A stretch of 14,568 nucleotides of DNA from a bacterium. Lineage in GTDB: Bacteria > JAJVIF01 > JAGGVT01. The notes beneath the pieces were generated by a model. That model saw only the letters and a program-made list of their open reading frames with translations. It was not told the DNA's origin and did not search any database. Shown here one piece after another: positions 1 to 6,953 of this stretch (within the stretch, counting starts at the first letter, position 1; each line of letters opens with the position of its first letter). Made by a program: the position numbers and the translations under genes. The DNA lies in assembly GCA_021157815.1 (NCBI GenBank), contig JAGGVT010000031.1, positions 1-14,568 of the forward strand, given 5' to 3'.

Positions 1-10
1 GAAAAAGGGA

Positions 11-28
11 GGCAGACTACAATCTGCC
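11..28. repeat. short hairpin near left window edge
   Basis: The arms GGCAGA (11-16) and TCTGCC (23-28) are perfectly complementary around a 6-base loop. There is no T-run after it, so it is not a convincing intrinsic terminator. It lies in a segment (about 11-67) that has no counterpart in the two intact MITE copies, between bases 2-10 (AAAAAGGGA) and 71-79, which both resemble the MITE left arm. It may therefore be part of an insertion in a degenerate MITE. Low certainty. Confidence 0.35.
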
Positions 29-67
29 AAGGGAGATCTTGTGACCCTATTGACAAATACTTATCAT

Positions 68-210
68 GGATGTCCCAACCATGCAAATAAACACAGTATA
101 AATGAGGGTTTGCAGCATAGTATATTGATAACGTCAGGATTGAAGCATCATGTGGACTGTCCCCTTTTTTTACGGTGGGGCAAATAACCCACACAATTTA
201 TTTAAGCGTT
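68..210. mobile_element. degenerate copy of the 190-bp MITE (copy 1)
   Basis: From about base 71 (TGTCCCAAC) to 210 this stretch aligns base for base, with scattered changes, to the intact copies at 2544-2735 and 14166-14358. Shared blocks include ACAGTATAAATGAGGGTTTG, the CATGTGGACTGTCCCC block and its T-run, and the terminal ACCCACACAATTTATT. The right terminus has decayed: TTTAAGCGTT stands where the intact copies have TTGAAGCGCC. The left arm is missing, interrupted or lies beyond the window. The copy sits upstream of the phosphatase gene. The rest of the 326-base leader (211-326) is AT-rich, and I see no convincing promoter in it. Confidence 0.75.
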
Positions 211-326
211 AAGAATAATTACTTCCTATTAAATCCTCATAGCTTACTTTAATTAAATCGGCAATTACTTTTGGAAAATAAAACCTGATAAACAAAGGGA
301 CAGCGATCAGATGCGATCATAAATTG

Positions 327-2516
327 ATGTATCTGCAAACGGAAAACACCATGGTGGAGAATTCAGCGGAAAACGCTTCATGCGTAAATGTTCTTCTGCT
401 GAGTGAAAGGATCAATTCCGAACATCCGTTCTGGATAGCGATTGAACGTGCAGGGCATAATGTTTCTCAGCAAATCATGCCCGAAATCGATGAGAACAAT
501 TCACTCATTCTCATTGATGACATGGCTGAAATCATTTCAAGCCAGTGGATCGATTTTATTTTAAAGAACAAGGACAAATTGAAATCGATACCACGTGTAT
601 TGCTTAAGTCGGAGGGGGAAATGAATGCTGATTTCAAGTCCAGCATATATCAGACCGACGCATGGATTGATATCCAATCGGATGATAAAACAGCATTAGA
701 CAAGGCTGCGTCGGAAATTGCCAGATTGTCGAGTGCTGTTAATCCACTTTCTGATATCATTGGCGACTGGCAGAAATCAGCAAACCTGTCGATGAAAAAA
801 CAGCGTAAAGAGTATTCGCATAATAACCTGATATCTGATATTGCCGCTCTTGGTCCGCTTATCAGGGAATATGAATTCGCGATTAAGTCTCTTCTGAAAC
901 TGCTTGCGAAGTCATTTGAAATTCCTGTAACATCGATTTATATCTATGCGGACAAAACATGTTACACGTATGTCCACATGCCGATCACTACTGATCATCT
1001 GTCAGAGCATCTTAAGGCTTTCAGGAAAAAGTGCGAGGATGCCATAGCGTTTGATGGCTATACTGATGTTGTCTGGGGACGACGATTGGTTAAACCTGAA
1101 GGTGATGATTCCATCGGCATTGATTTCACAACTGGAACTCTTCACCTGGATGCAAAAAAAAAGCAGACTCTGGGATATGTCTTAATTCCTGCAAGCAAGG
1201 GCAGCCAACCGGAAAGTTCCAGCATGAACCTTCTGTTGCTTCAGATTAGCCTGCTTGTCAACAGCGCGCTGTTGTTTAAAACTCAGCGATTGATTGTTCA
1301 GGACAATATCATAAGGCTTGGCACAATCAGTGAAACGTGCAAGCTGTTTTCCGACGTTGATAAAAAAAATTTCGCTCTGCAGTTTTTGCTAATTCTTCTG
1401 GAACACCTGTCGGCAACCAAGGGCATTCTGGGATTTTTAGACGACGAAGGGAGGTTTTCCGAAGTCTATTCGGTTGGATTCGAGGAGAGAATTCAAACAT
1501 GGCTGGCATCGAGGGAAGCATTGCCATGGGTCGATGTATATGAGTCGGATGTTCCTCTTTCGAATCGCATGGAAGTTCCGGTTGGGGGAGTTGGCCAAAC
1601 CGAGGAACTTCACTACATTGGTTATCCGCTGGCCGATTTCCAGGGGAAAATCGGAGTATTGTTCATATTCTTTAAGCAACCACCCCTGGATGCTGAATCT
1701 TTCCTGCCGTTTTTTGTCACGATGTCAACGCTTGCAGGAACTCATTTCACAAACATCAAATTACATGAAGAATTTGTTGAAAAACGCATCATGGAAGAGC
1801 AGATAAACATCATGCGCAATATCCAGCGTGGGTTGCTTCCACAGGCGATGCCTTCCTCGAACAATTTTGAAATAGCAGCCAAGAGCCGCTCAGCCAAACA
1901 AGTTGGTGGGGACTTCTATGATTTCATTGAACTGTCGCATAATTACCTTGCGGTTGTAATTGGCGATGTCTCAGGCAAGGGAATCCCGGCAAGCCTGTTG
2001 ATGGTAATGACTAAAAGCCTTTTGAAATTCCACCTTCAACAGGATGTAAGTTTGTGTGAAGCGGTAACTGATGTAAATCGATTTCTGGCATATGAAACGC
2101 CTGCTGAGAAATTTGTTACAGCGCAGGCAATTTATATAAACGCGAAAAATAAATCAATCGAACTTGCCAATGCGGGACATGGGTATCTTGTTATATATAG
2201 AAGTGATACCGGTATTTTTGAGCAATTAGACGCCGAAGGACTGGCGCTTGGCATTCTGCCTGAATTCGGGTATGAGATAATTAACACAACGTACTCTTCA
2301 GGCGATATCATCCTGATGTTCACTGATGGATTAAGCGAAGCAATGTCCCCGACCAATGAGCAGTTTGGCTATAACAGGATTGAGGAAATTGTCAGGCGAA
2401 TGACTGATGCCAGCCCGGATGAAATCACTAATGAGCTTTTCCTGGCGATGGAAGATCATGCTGAAGGCAAGCCGCAGCATGATGACACAACAGTTATTGT
2501 GCTGAAAGCGATATAG
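327..2516 (+). CDS. PP2C-type SpoIIE/RsbU-like serine phosphatase with degenerate receiver and GAF-like sensor regions
   Basis: A predicted cytoplasmic protein phosphatase of the PPM/SpoIIE family. Such proteins usually dephosphorylate an STAS-domain anti-anti-sigma factor in partner-switching control. In 729 residues, the C-terminal catalytic domain (about 512-728) keeps all metal-binding motifs: GGDFYDF (Asp529), GDVSGKG (Asp547), FTDG (Asp667) and HDDTT (Asp719, Asp720). Before it come a helical linker with the usual NIQRGLLP motif (about 498-505), a GAF-like region (about 340-480) and a second, less certain one (about 170-315). Residues 20-135 alternate like a response-regulator receiver (VLLL, LILIDD, RVLL), but the first acidic pair and the late Lys are not evident, so it looks like a pseudo-receiver. 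ATG 327 follows a TTG at 324; ATG 351 behind a weak GGAAAA is an alternative. No anti-sigma or STAS partner lies in the window. The enzyme class is clear; the target is unknown. Confidence 0.9.
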   Translation: MYLQTENTMVENSAENASCVNVLLLSERINSEHPFWIAIERAGHNVSQQIMPEIDENNSLILIDDMAEIISSQWIDFILKNKDKLKSIPRVLLKSEGEMNADFKSSIYQTDAWIDIQSDDKTALDKAASEIARLSSAVNPLSDIIGDWQKSANLSMKKQRKEYSHNNLISDIAALGPLIREYEFAIKSLLKLLAKSFEIPVTSIYIYADKTCYTYVHMPITTDHLSEHLKAFRKKCEDAIAFDGYTDVVWGRRLVKPEGDDSIGIDFTTGTLHLDAKKKQTLGYVLIPASKGSQPESSSMNLLLLQISLLVNSALLFKTQRLIVQDNIIRLGTISETCKLFSDVDKKNFALQFLLILLEHLSATKGILGFLDDEGRFSEVYSVGFEERIQTWLASREALPWVDVYESDVPLSNRMEVPVGGVGQTEELHYIGYPLADFQGKIGVLFIFFKQPPLDAESFLPFFVTMSTLAGTHFTNIKLHEEFVEKRIMEEQINIMRNIQRGLLPQAMPSSNNFEIAAKSRSAKQVGGDFYDFIELSHNYLAVVIGDVSGKGIPASLLMVMTKSLLKFHLQQDVSLCEAVTDVNRFLAYETPAEKFVTAQAIYINAKNKSIELANAGHGYLVIYRSDTGIFEQLDAEGLALGILPEFGYEIINTTYSSGDIILMFTDGLSEAMSPTNEQFGYNRIEEIVRRMTDASPDEITNELFLAMEDHAEGKPQHDDTTVIVLKAI

Positions 2517-2543
2517 CTGATTGAATGCAATATACAGCCCGGA

Positions 2544-2735
2544 GGCTCTTCAATAAATCGTGTGGGTCGAGTTTAGATTGAGTAAAAAAAGGGGACTGTC
2601 CCAACAAAGTGAATAAATACAGTATAAATAAGGGTTTACAGCATAGTATATTTATAACATCAGATTTGAAGCCTCATGTGGACTGTCCCCTTTTTTTACG
2701 GGGGACAAATAACCCACACAATTTATTGAAGCGCC
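2544..2735. mobile_element. intact 192-bp MITE (copy 2)
   Basis: The left end GGCTCTTCAATAAAT and the right end ATTTATTGAAGCGCC are inverted repeats differing at one base. The complementarity continues through GTGTGGGT/ACCCACAC and, after a diverged stretch, through an inner pair (AAAAAAAGGGGAC and its complement before ACGGGGG). The whole element could fold into one long hairpin around an AT-rich centre. It matches copy 3 at 14166-14358 over its full length. No ORF of note is inside, and no clear target duplication flanks it (left CAGCCCGGA, right TTTCTATAT). It separates the phosphatase gene from the Asp23-like gene. Confidence 0.85.
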
Positions 2736-2755
2736 TTTCTATATTTTTTTAGATT
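2726..2755 (+). promoter_or_regulatory. possible promoter using the MITE right end as -35
   Basis: TTGAAG (2726-2731) in the outward-facing MITE terminus lies 18 bases before TAGATT (2750-2755). Each hexamer matches the sigma-70 consensus at four of six positions. Transcription would run into the Asp23-like gene at 2791. The T-rich spacer makes chance matches likely. TATGAT at 2761-2766 is another possible -10, but it lacks a good -35. Confidence 0.25.
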
Positions 2756-2763
2756 ATTTTTAT

Positions 2764-2777
2764 GATTACATGTAATC
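2764..2777. promoter_or_regulatory. 14-bp perfect palindrome, operator-like
   Basis: GATTACATGTAATC reads the same on both strands. It ends 13 bases before the preferred start of the Asp23-like gene. A palindrome this close to the start would suit a dimeric regulator, but no cognate regulator is encoded in the window, so the function is inferred from position and symmetry alone. Confidence 0.45.
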
Positions 2778-2790
2778 CATGGTGATACAA

Positions 2791-3201
2791 ATGACAACAA
2801 GAAAGAAAACAGGCACAAAAGTTACACGTGGGGATGTCAAAGTCGCGAATGATATCGTGGAGAAAATCGCCGCTATCGCTGCCGGTGAGATTGAAGGTGT
2901 CGCTGATTTCGCCCCTAAAAGCGGACTCCAACAGCTTTTTGGCCTTTTAGGGCCGGACCGTGGTGTCAGGGTGGAAGTCGGCTCGAAGGAAGTCGCTGTT
3001 GATCTGGATATAGCGGTTGAATACGGCAGCCGAATTCCTGATGTCGTCCGAAATATCCGACGAAACATCACTCAACGGATTAACGAAATGACAGGACTCG
3101 AGGTTGTCGAGCTGAATATTCGCGTCAACGACTTGCATTTCCCCGACGAGGGAATTCCCCTGACCCAGAAGGGCGAAATCCCCGAAGCCCGGGTTAAATA
3201 G
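2791..3201 (+). CDS. Asp23/Gls24 family protein
   Basis: A protein of 136 residues covering one Asp23/Gls24 (DUF322) domain. It has the family layout: a start of the form GDVKVANDIVEKIAAIAAGE, then EGVADF, a glycine/leucine-rich turn (GLQQLFGLLG), the strand pair VRVEVGSKEVAVDLDIAVEYG, the helix IPDVVRNIRRNITQRI, and the final strand GLEVVELNIRVNDLHFP. Members are soluble proteins linked to the cell envelope and alkaline or envelope stress in Gram-positive bacteria, but they also occur widely in other phyla with unknown roles. The GGTGAT at 2781-2786 favours ATG 2791 over ATG 2779, which has no ribosome-binding site. The gene stands alone, with a MITE and a palindrome upstream and a hairpin 22 bases downstream. 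There is no transmembrane segment. Confidence 0.88.
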   Translation: MTTRKKTGTKVTRGDVKVANDIVEKIAAIAAGEIEGVADFAPKSGLQQLFGLLGPDRGVRVEVGSKEVAVDLDIAVEYGSRIPDVVRNIRRNITQRINEMTGLEVVELNIRVNDLHFPDEGIPLTQKGEIPEARVK

Positions 3202-3223
3202 CCAATCCGGGGAATATATCATT

Positions 3224-3262
3224 GGTGGCTCCTCTCATTAGAGGAGGATGGGTCACGCCACC
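3224..3262 (+). terminator. nested hairpin after the Asp23-like gene, possible terminator
   Basis: GGTGGC (3224-3229) pairs with GCCACC (3257-3262). Inside it CTCCTCT (3229-3235) pairs with AGAGGAG (3240-3246) across a CATT loop. It begins 22 bases after the stop codon. The downstream sequence GGTTTGTTATAC has only a weak T-run, so termination is plausible but not assured. It may instead be a dispersed palindromic repeat. Confidence 0.4.
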
Positions 3263-3329
3263 GGTTTGTTATACTAAGTTGTATTCAAAATGCATTAAAA
3301 CATCAAACCAATCGGATGCAGGCTGGAAA

Positions 3330-3344
3330 GGGCTGTTGAAAAAG
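3330..3344. repeat. 15-bp repeat shared with the right window edge
   Basis: GGGCTGTTGAAAAAG is found here and again at 14444-14458, where it forms one arm of a palindromic element closed by CTTTTTCAACA. Here the partner arm is absent, so this is probably a solo end or a remnant. Confidence 0.5.
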
Positions 3345-3441
3345 CCTGTTTATACTGTAACCCGGTCATGCCGTCTCGAACCAAAGCAACAATTATCTAT
3401 AAGGTGAATCAGGTATGCCGGGGAAGTGGGTAGATATGCGC

Positions 3442-3506
3442 AACTCCGGAATGCCTGCGAACGTTGTAGAATCGACTCATGCTTTTTTATAAAGGCATTC
3501 CGGGTT
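3442..3506. repeat. inverted repeat in the 3202-3627 intergenic region
   Basis: CCGGAATGCCT (3446-3456) is perfectly inverted at 3493-3503 (AGGCATTCCGG), and the arms extend outward with one mismatch to 3442 and 3506. A CTTTTTTATA stretch lies just before the right arm. With the hairpin at 3224-3262 and the 15-bp repeat at 3330, this is all I can see in the 426-base gap before the TPR gene. A short open frame there (3222-3407) has no credible coding features. Confidence 0.55.
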
Positions 3507-3627
3507 ATGGTTATTAATCCACATAAACCCTCATATACTCTCTACTATTTAATAATCCGCCGCATTTCATAAACCCGCAAAACTACCGATAAATAAACCA
3601 GTATGTATTCCATGCGTGAGGTGTATC

Positions 3628-5049
3628 ATGGTTGCACGAGCAATAACCTCATTAATTAAATATTTTCTGATTTCAATGATTATCCTTCTTCTGTTTTTAA
3701 CTTTTAGCCCCAAAACAGTCAAGGCGGAAACAGATGATTTTTTCTTCGATAATCTGATACTTGCGGCTAATCTCAACCTTAAATCGGGAAACGCTGAAGA
3801 TGCTCTCGAGAAGTTCATCAAGGCGGAGAAGCAGGCTCCTGACAATGCCGATGTGCTTATCGGGCTGGTCAGGTCATATTCAAAACTGGGCGATTTTAAT
3901 CTTGCCAGAAAAAAACTCAGCCGTATGGAAAAACGTTACCCGTATGATATGCGTGTTCATCTGGTGAAAGGCGAGTATTTGGCAATGAAGGGGCATATTG
4001 AGGAAGCTGCCGGTGAATTCACTCTCATTGTTGAGAAGGGAATTTACAGGTTTGAGACTCTTCAGGGATTGATTCGCCTTTATGCTGACACAGGCGACAA
4101 CATCATCAAAAGCGTGATTGACATTGCAATCCCATTGTATGAGAAGGAAAATCAGGTTCTGTTGTATAAGCTCATGGTTAAATGCCTGGAAGAATCCGGC
4201 AGATTAGATGAGGCGCAAGTTACCGCGAGACTGCTTCGCGCGTTGGATGGCGATTCCGTTTCATCCGGCTCGAATGATAATGAATCGGAAATTTCGGAAC
4301 TTGAAATAACAATATGCCAAATCGAAAGGCTCCTGTCGGAAGGGCAATTCAAAGATGCAGAGATTTTACTGACAGGCGCTACACATAAATGGCCCGCCAA
4401 TGCAAAGATTCAAGAACTTCTGAAAACATGTTACTGGCGCATGATTGACAATATGCCTGTCAATCCTGACGCTGAACAGAATCAGGCGATTTTTGATCGT
4501 ATGGTTTCAAGAAGCGAGGGTACAAGCGTATCTCTTGGTTCGATGATACCACCCGACATCTCCTTTTCACTTGAAACTGAGGTTTATGTGACTGACGTCC
4601 TCAGAATAACAGGTGAAACTGAGAAATATTTCCAGAAGATGACAACTAATTTCACTAATCTTCAATCTCGTATCGGGCAGGATTCATATCAATCTAACAT
4701 CGAACGAAACAAAGCGGATGCTCAGAATCTCAAAGAGCTGGAGCTACTGCTGAATGAATCATCGAAGGCTTTGAAAATGGAGATAGACGCCCTTAAAGAA
4801 ACCGATCCGCCGGATAATTTCCTTGAGTTCCATAATCTCCTGACTGGTACAACCATGCAGCTAAATGACGCTTTCAAATATATAAATAAGTTTATAACAA
4901 ACAAAGACTGGACCAGTTATTTCAAGAGTATGGAATTGCTCGCCAAGATGGATGAGCAAATGAATGAACTGGCTGAATTGTTCAATCAAGCGATTATAAT
5001 GGAGATGCGGCAGGGAGGAACAGTCCAGGCCGCCAATCCGCAGGATTAA
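3628..5049 (+). CDS. exported TPR-repeat protein
   Basis: A protein of 473 residues with an N-terminal hydrophobic segment (about 8-24) and a signal-peptidase-like site, TVKA before ETDD, so it is probably secreted or periplasmic. Residues of about 45-200 carry several helix-turn-helix units of TPR type, for example SGNAEDALEKFIKAEKQAPD, a LGDFNLARKKLSRMEKRYP unit and one with GRLDEAQVTARLLRALDG. Another TPR-like pair is near 225-265 (EGQFKDAEILLTGATHKWP). The C-terminal 200 residues are predicted helical and rich in Glu, Lys, Asn and Leu, compatible with a coiled-coil-like bundle. TPRs mediate protein-protein contacts; no catalytic motif is visible and no specific function can be given. GAGGTG at 3618-3623 supports ATG 3628 rather than the GTG at 3616. 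The stop is followed by a candidate promoter for pdxT. Confidence 0.8.
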   Translation: MVARAITSLIKYFLISMIILLLFLTFSPKTVKAETDDFFFDNLILAANLNLKSGNAEDALEKFIKAEKQAPDNADVLIGLVRSYSKLGDFNLARKKLSRMEKRYPYDMRVHLVKGEYLAMKGHIEEAAGEFTLIVEKGIYRFETLQGLIRLYADTGDNIIKSVIDIAIPLYEKENQVLLYKLMVKCLEESGRLDEAQVTARLLRALDGDSVSSGSNDNESEISELEITICQIERLLSEGQFKDAEILLTGATHKWPANAKIQELLKTCYWRMIDNMPVNPDAEQNQAIFDRMVSRSEGTSVSLGSMIPPDISFSLETEVYVTDVLRITGETEKYFQKMTTNFTNLQSRIGQDSYQSNIERNKADAQNLKELELLLNESSKALKMEIDALKETDPPDNFLEFHNLLTGTTMQLNDAFKYINKFITNKDWTSYFKSMELLAKMDEQMNELAELFNQAIIMEMRQGGTVQAANPQD

Positions 5050-5053
5050 AACT

Positions 5054-5081
5054 TTGGGTTTTTGCTGTAATTATGTATAAT
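5054..5081 (+). promoter_or_regulatory. candidate sigma-70 promoter for pdxT
   Basis: TTGGGT (5054-5059) and a perfect TATAAT (5076-5081) are 16 bases apart, five bases after the TPR gene's stop. The -10 is ideal; the -35 matches only at TTG. Transcription would start near 5088 and give a short leader containing the stem-loop at 5089-5119. Confidence 0.45.
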
Positions 5082-5088
5082 TGCGGGG

Positions 5089-5119
5089 AAACAAAGCCGG
5101 ACATTTTACCCGGTTGTTT
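5089..5119 (+). terminator. stem-loop in the pdxT leader: terminator or regulatory hairpin
   Basis: AAACAA plus CCGG (5089-5100, with a two-base AG bulge) pairs with CCGG plus TTGTTT (5110-5119) around an ACATTTTA(C) loop. It ends in TTGTTTTA, so it could terminate the TPR transcript. If the promoter at 5054-5081 is real, it would lie at the very 5' end of the pdxT mRNA. Confidence 0.35.
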
Positions 5120-5154
5120 TATGGTGCGTTTATTTCCAAAGGGTATGGTGTGAA

Positions 5155-5724
5155 TTGCTGTACGGAGTTCTTTCTCATCAGGGCGCATATATACTGCATG
5201 AGAATATGTTACGAAAGCTTGGCCGCGATGTTCTTGGAGTCTTCACAGCTGAAGACATTAATAAGATCGATGCGTTGATTATTCCGGGCGGAGAAAGTAC
5301 CACACTGCTGAAGTTTTTCGAACGCCTGGATTTGATGAATATTACACGTCAGAGGATCATTGATGGTATGCCTGTGCTGGGAACATGCGCGGGTATTATT
5401 CTTCTGACTCGGGATGTTGCCAACAACAATCAGGACACTCTGGGAGTTCTTGACATCTCGATTGAAAGAATGGGATATGGCCGCCAGGTTAACAGTTTCG
5501 AGGCGAAAATCGAAATGCCTGTTTCCAGTGAGAAACCTTTTAATGGAATTTTCATCAGAGCGCCCAGGATTATTCGTGTCGGCGAAGATGTTGAAATCAT
5601 CGCGAAACTGATTGATGATCCGGTTGCTGTACGTTCAGGAAAAATATGGGGAACGACTTTCCATCCTGAACTTACGAACGATAACAGGTTCCATAAGATG
5701 TTCATCAAGGCGGCGGAAGGTTAG
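5155..5724 (+). CDS. pdxT: PdxT, glutaminase subunit of pyridoxal 5'-phosphate synthase
   Basis: PdxT hydrolyses glutamine and channels ammonia to PdxS, which builds pyridoxal phosphate from ribose 5-phosphate and glyceraldehyde 3-phosphate in the DXP-independent vitamin B6 route. At 189 residues it has the normal length. The class I amidotransferase triad is complete: Cys78 in GTCAG, and His170 and Glu172 in FHPELT. Other family signatures are GVLSHQG at the N-terminus, IPGGESTT (43-50), [12 protein letters not shown] and FIRAP. The start is TTG 5155 behind AAAGGG (5138-5143); it gives the N-terminus expected from the family, and no nearby upstream ATG or GTG in frame improves it. PdxS normally lies next to PdxT but is not in this window. 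The sigma factor gene follows after 50 bases and may be co-transcribed. Confidence 0.96.
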   Translation: MLYGVLSHQGAYILHENMLRKLGRDVLGVFTAEDINKIDALIIPGGESTTLLKFFERLDLMNITRQRIIDGMPVLGTCAGIILLTRDVANNNQDTLGVLDISIERMGYGRQVNSFEAKIEMPVSSEKPFNGIFIRAPRIIRVGEDVEIIAKLIDDPVAVRSGKIWGTTFHPELTNDNRFHKMFIKAAEG

Positions 5725-5774
5725 ATTCATATATTATTTCCGAATATTCAATCCTCCATATATATATATTGCTG

Positions 5775-6725
5775 ATGACAGAAAATAAAGACAACGAATC
5801 AGAGAAAAAGAAAATTACCAAACGAGCTGGCATCTTGAAAGCTGTCAAGGAATCTGATGAGCTGATTGAGGATTCCGTAAAGCTGTATTTGAAAGAAATT
5901 GGACGAATTCCTCTACTTACCCTTGAAGAGGAAAAGTATGTTACCCAGGTTATCAAGAACAGCAAAGATGAAAAAGAGGTTGATAAGGCAAAGGAAAGGC
6001 TGATACGGTCGAATCTCAGGCTAGTTGTGTCAATCGCGAAGAAATATATCAATCGCGGCGTTGATTTTCTCGACCTTCTGCAGGAGGGAACAATCGGGCT
6101 TATCAAAGCGGTTGAGAAATTCAATCCTGATCTGGGGTGGAAGTTTTCCACATACGCCTCATGGTGGATTCGCCAAAGGTTAAGCAGGATCATTGCCGAT
6201 CATGGCTCGCTTATACGCAAGCCGGTTTACATGGTTGATATAATCAACAAGTTTATCCGCACAACACAGGAACTCACACGCCAGAAAGCGGAAACAGGCG
6301 AGGAGCCGACAGTCGAGGAAATCGCCAGGGCGATGGAAATCTCAGTTGAAAAAGCGAAAGAGATAAAAAAGGTTGCAAGGAAAATCATCTCACTTGATAC
6401 GCCAATATCCACCGAGGAGGAGAGTTCAAGCCTTCAGGAGATAATCAGCGATTCTGAAATCGCCTCTCCGGCTGTTGAAGCGATGGTCAAAATGCGTTAC
6501 AGCGAAGTTAGAAAAGCCATGGAGATGCTTAATGAGCGCGAGAAGAGAATTCTAACTTTGTGCTACGGCCTTGATGATCATCCGGTGATGACCCTTGATG
6601 AAATCGGCAAGATAGAGGGTATCACTCGCGAGCGAGTGCGCCAGATCCGTAACCGCGCCATCAGTAAAATCAAACAGTCCGAATTCGCGGACAGCATCAA
6701 AAACCTCATTTACATTGAGTCATGA
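5775..6725 (+). CDS. RNA polymerase sigma-70 factor, RpoD/SigA type without region 1.1
   Basis: A 316-residue sigma factor that directs RNA polymerase to promoters. Region 1.2 (about 33-65, [16 protein letters not shown]), region 2 (about 79-145, with [20 protein letters not shown] and [12 protein letters not shown]), region 3 (about 150-225) and region 4 (about 243-303, with [18 protein letters not shown]) are all present; the acidic region 1.1 is absent. In -10 recognition, Gln134 (E. coli Gln437) is kept and Ser137 replaces Thr440. In region 3.0 the usual extended -10 contacts His455 and Glu458 are Tyr152 and Asp155. The -35-contacting RER..RQ helix is conserved. The length and these changes fit a group 2 or lineage-specific primary sigma factor; which of the two cannot be decided here. 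ATG 5775 follows a TTG at 5769, and there is no clear ribosome-binding site. Confidence 0.93.
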   Translation: MTENKDNESEKKKITKRAGILKAVKESDELIEDSVKLYLKEIGRIPLLTLEEEKYVTQVIKNSKDEKEVDKAKERLIRSNLRLVVSIAKKYINRGVDFLDLLQEGTIGLIKAVEKFNPDLGWKFSTYASWWIRQRLSRIIADHGSLIRKPVYMVDIINKFIRTTQELTRQKAETGEEPTVEEIARAMEISVEKAKEIKKVARKIISLDTPISTEEESSSLQEIISDSEIASPAVEAMVKMRYSEVRKAMEMLNEREKRILTLCYGLDDHPVMTLDEIGKIEGITRERVRQIRNRAISKIKQSEFADSIKNLIYIES

Positions 6726-6810
6726 TTTCTTGCCCTCCTTTTTTAATATTCCTAAACCATGATTAATCATATGTTGCTGGATAATACAGACCGGGTTGCG
6801 AAATAAAATA

Positions 6811-6932
6811 GATTCCGGGTCAAGCCCGGAATGACATCCGATTGTCAAGCCTGCAAATTGTCATTCCGGCAAATTGTCATTCCGGCAAATTGTCATTCCG
6901 GCAAATTGTCATTCCGGCGAACGCCGGAATCC
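6811..6932. repeat. inverted repeat element with an internal 16-bp tandem array
   Basis: The left arm (6811-6836, GATTCCGGGTCAAGCCCGG then AATGACA) and the right arm (6907-6932, TGTCATTCCGGCGAACGCC then GGAATCC) are imperfect inverted copies, and each arm is itself a small palindrome. Between them GCAAATTGTCATTCCG is repeated four times without a mismatch (6853-6868, 6869-6884, 6885-6900, 6901-6916); a fifth, decayed unit can be seen at 6837-6852. Elements with this CATTCCGG/CCGGAATG theme are familiar dispersed repeats in many bacteria. It fills the gap between two converging genes. A short ORF reading through it is a translation of the repeat, not a gene. Confidence 0.85.
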
Positions 6933-6944
6933 ATCTTTTTTTTC
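6911..6944 (+). terminator. hairpin plus T-run between convergent genes
   Basis: ATTCCGGCG (6911-6919) pairs with CGCCGGAAT (6922-6930) across an AA loop, followed by CCATC and eight or more T residues. It has the shape of an intrinsic terminator reading rightward, for transcripts from the sigma factor gene that ends 185 bases upstream. The T-run begins about five bases after the stem, which weakens the case. Confidence 0.5.
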
Positions 6945-6953
6945 AGAGTTCTC

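Noticed and set aside
50-78. Promoter from the TTGACA at 50-55
   Set aside because: No acceptable -10 hexamer lies 15-19 bases downstream.
3222-3407. 61-residue open frame after the Asp23-like gene
   Set aside because: It runs across a hairpin and a dispersed repeat, has no ribosome-binding site and shows no protein-like pattern.
5705-6193. 162-residue minus-strand open frame
   Set aside because: It is antisense to a clear sigma-70 factor with all conserved regions, and its Ser/Phe-rich composition is typical of a shadow frame.
327-6725. Phosphatase, Asp23-like protein and sigma factor as one stress-response operon
   Set aside because: They are separated by a MITE, hairpins and unrelated genes, and no anti-sigma or STAS gene is present, so a shared system cannot be supported from the sequence.
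6853-6916. CRISPR-like array
   Set aside because: The 16-bp units are directly adjacent with no spacers, so this is a simple tandem repeat; no cas genes are near.
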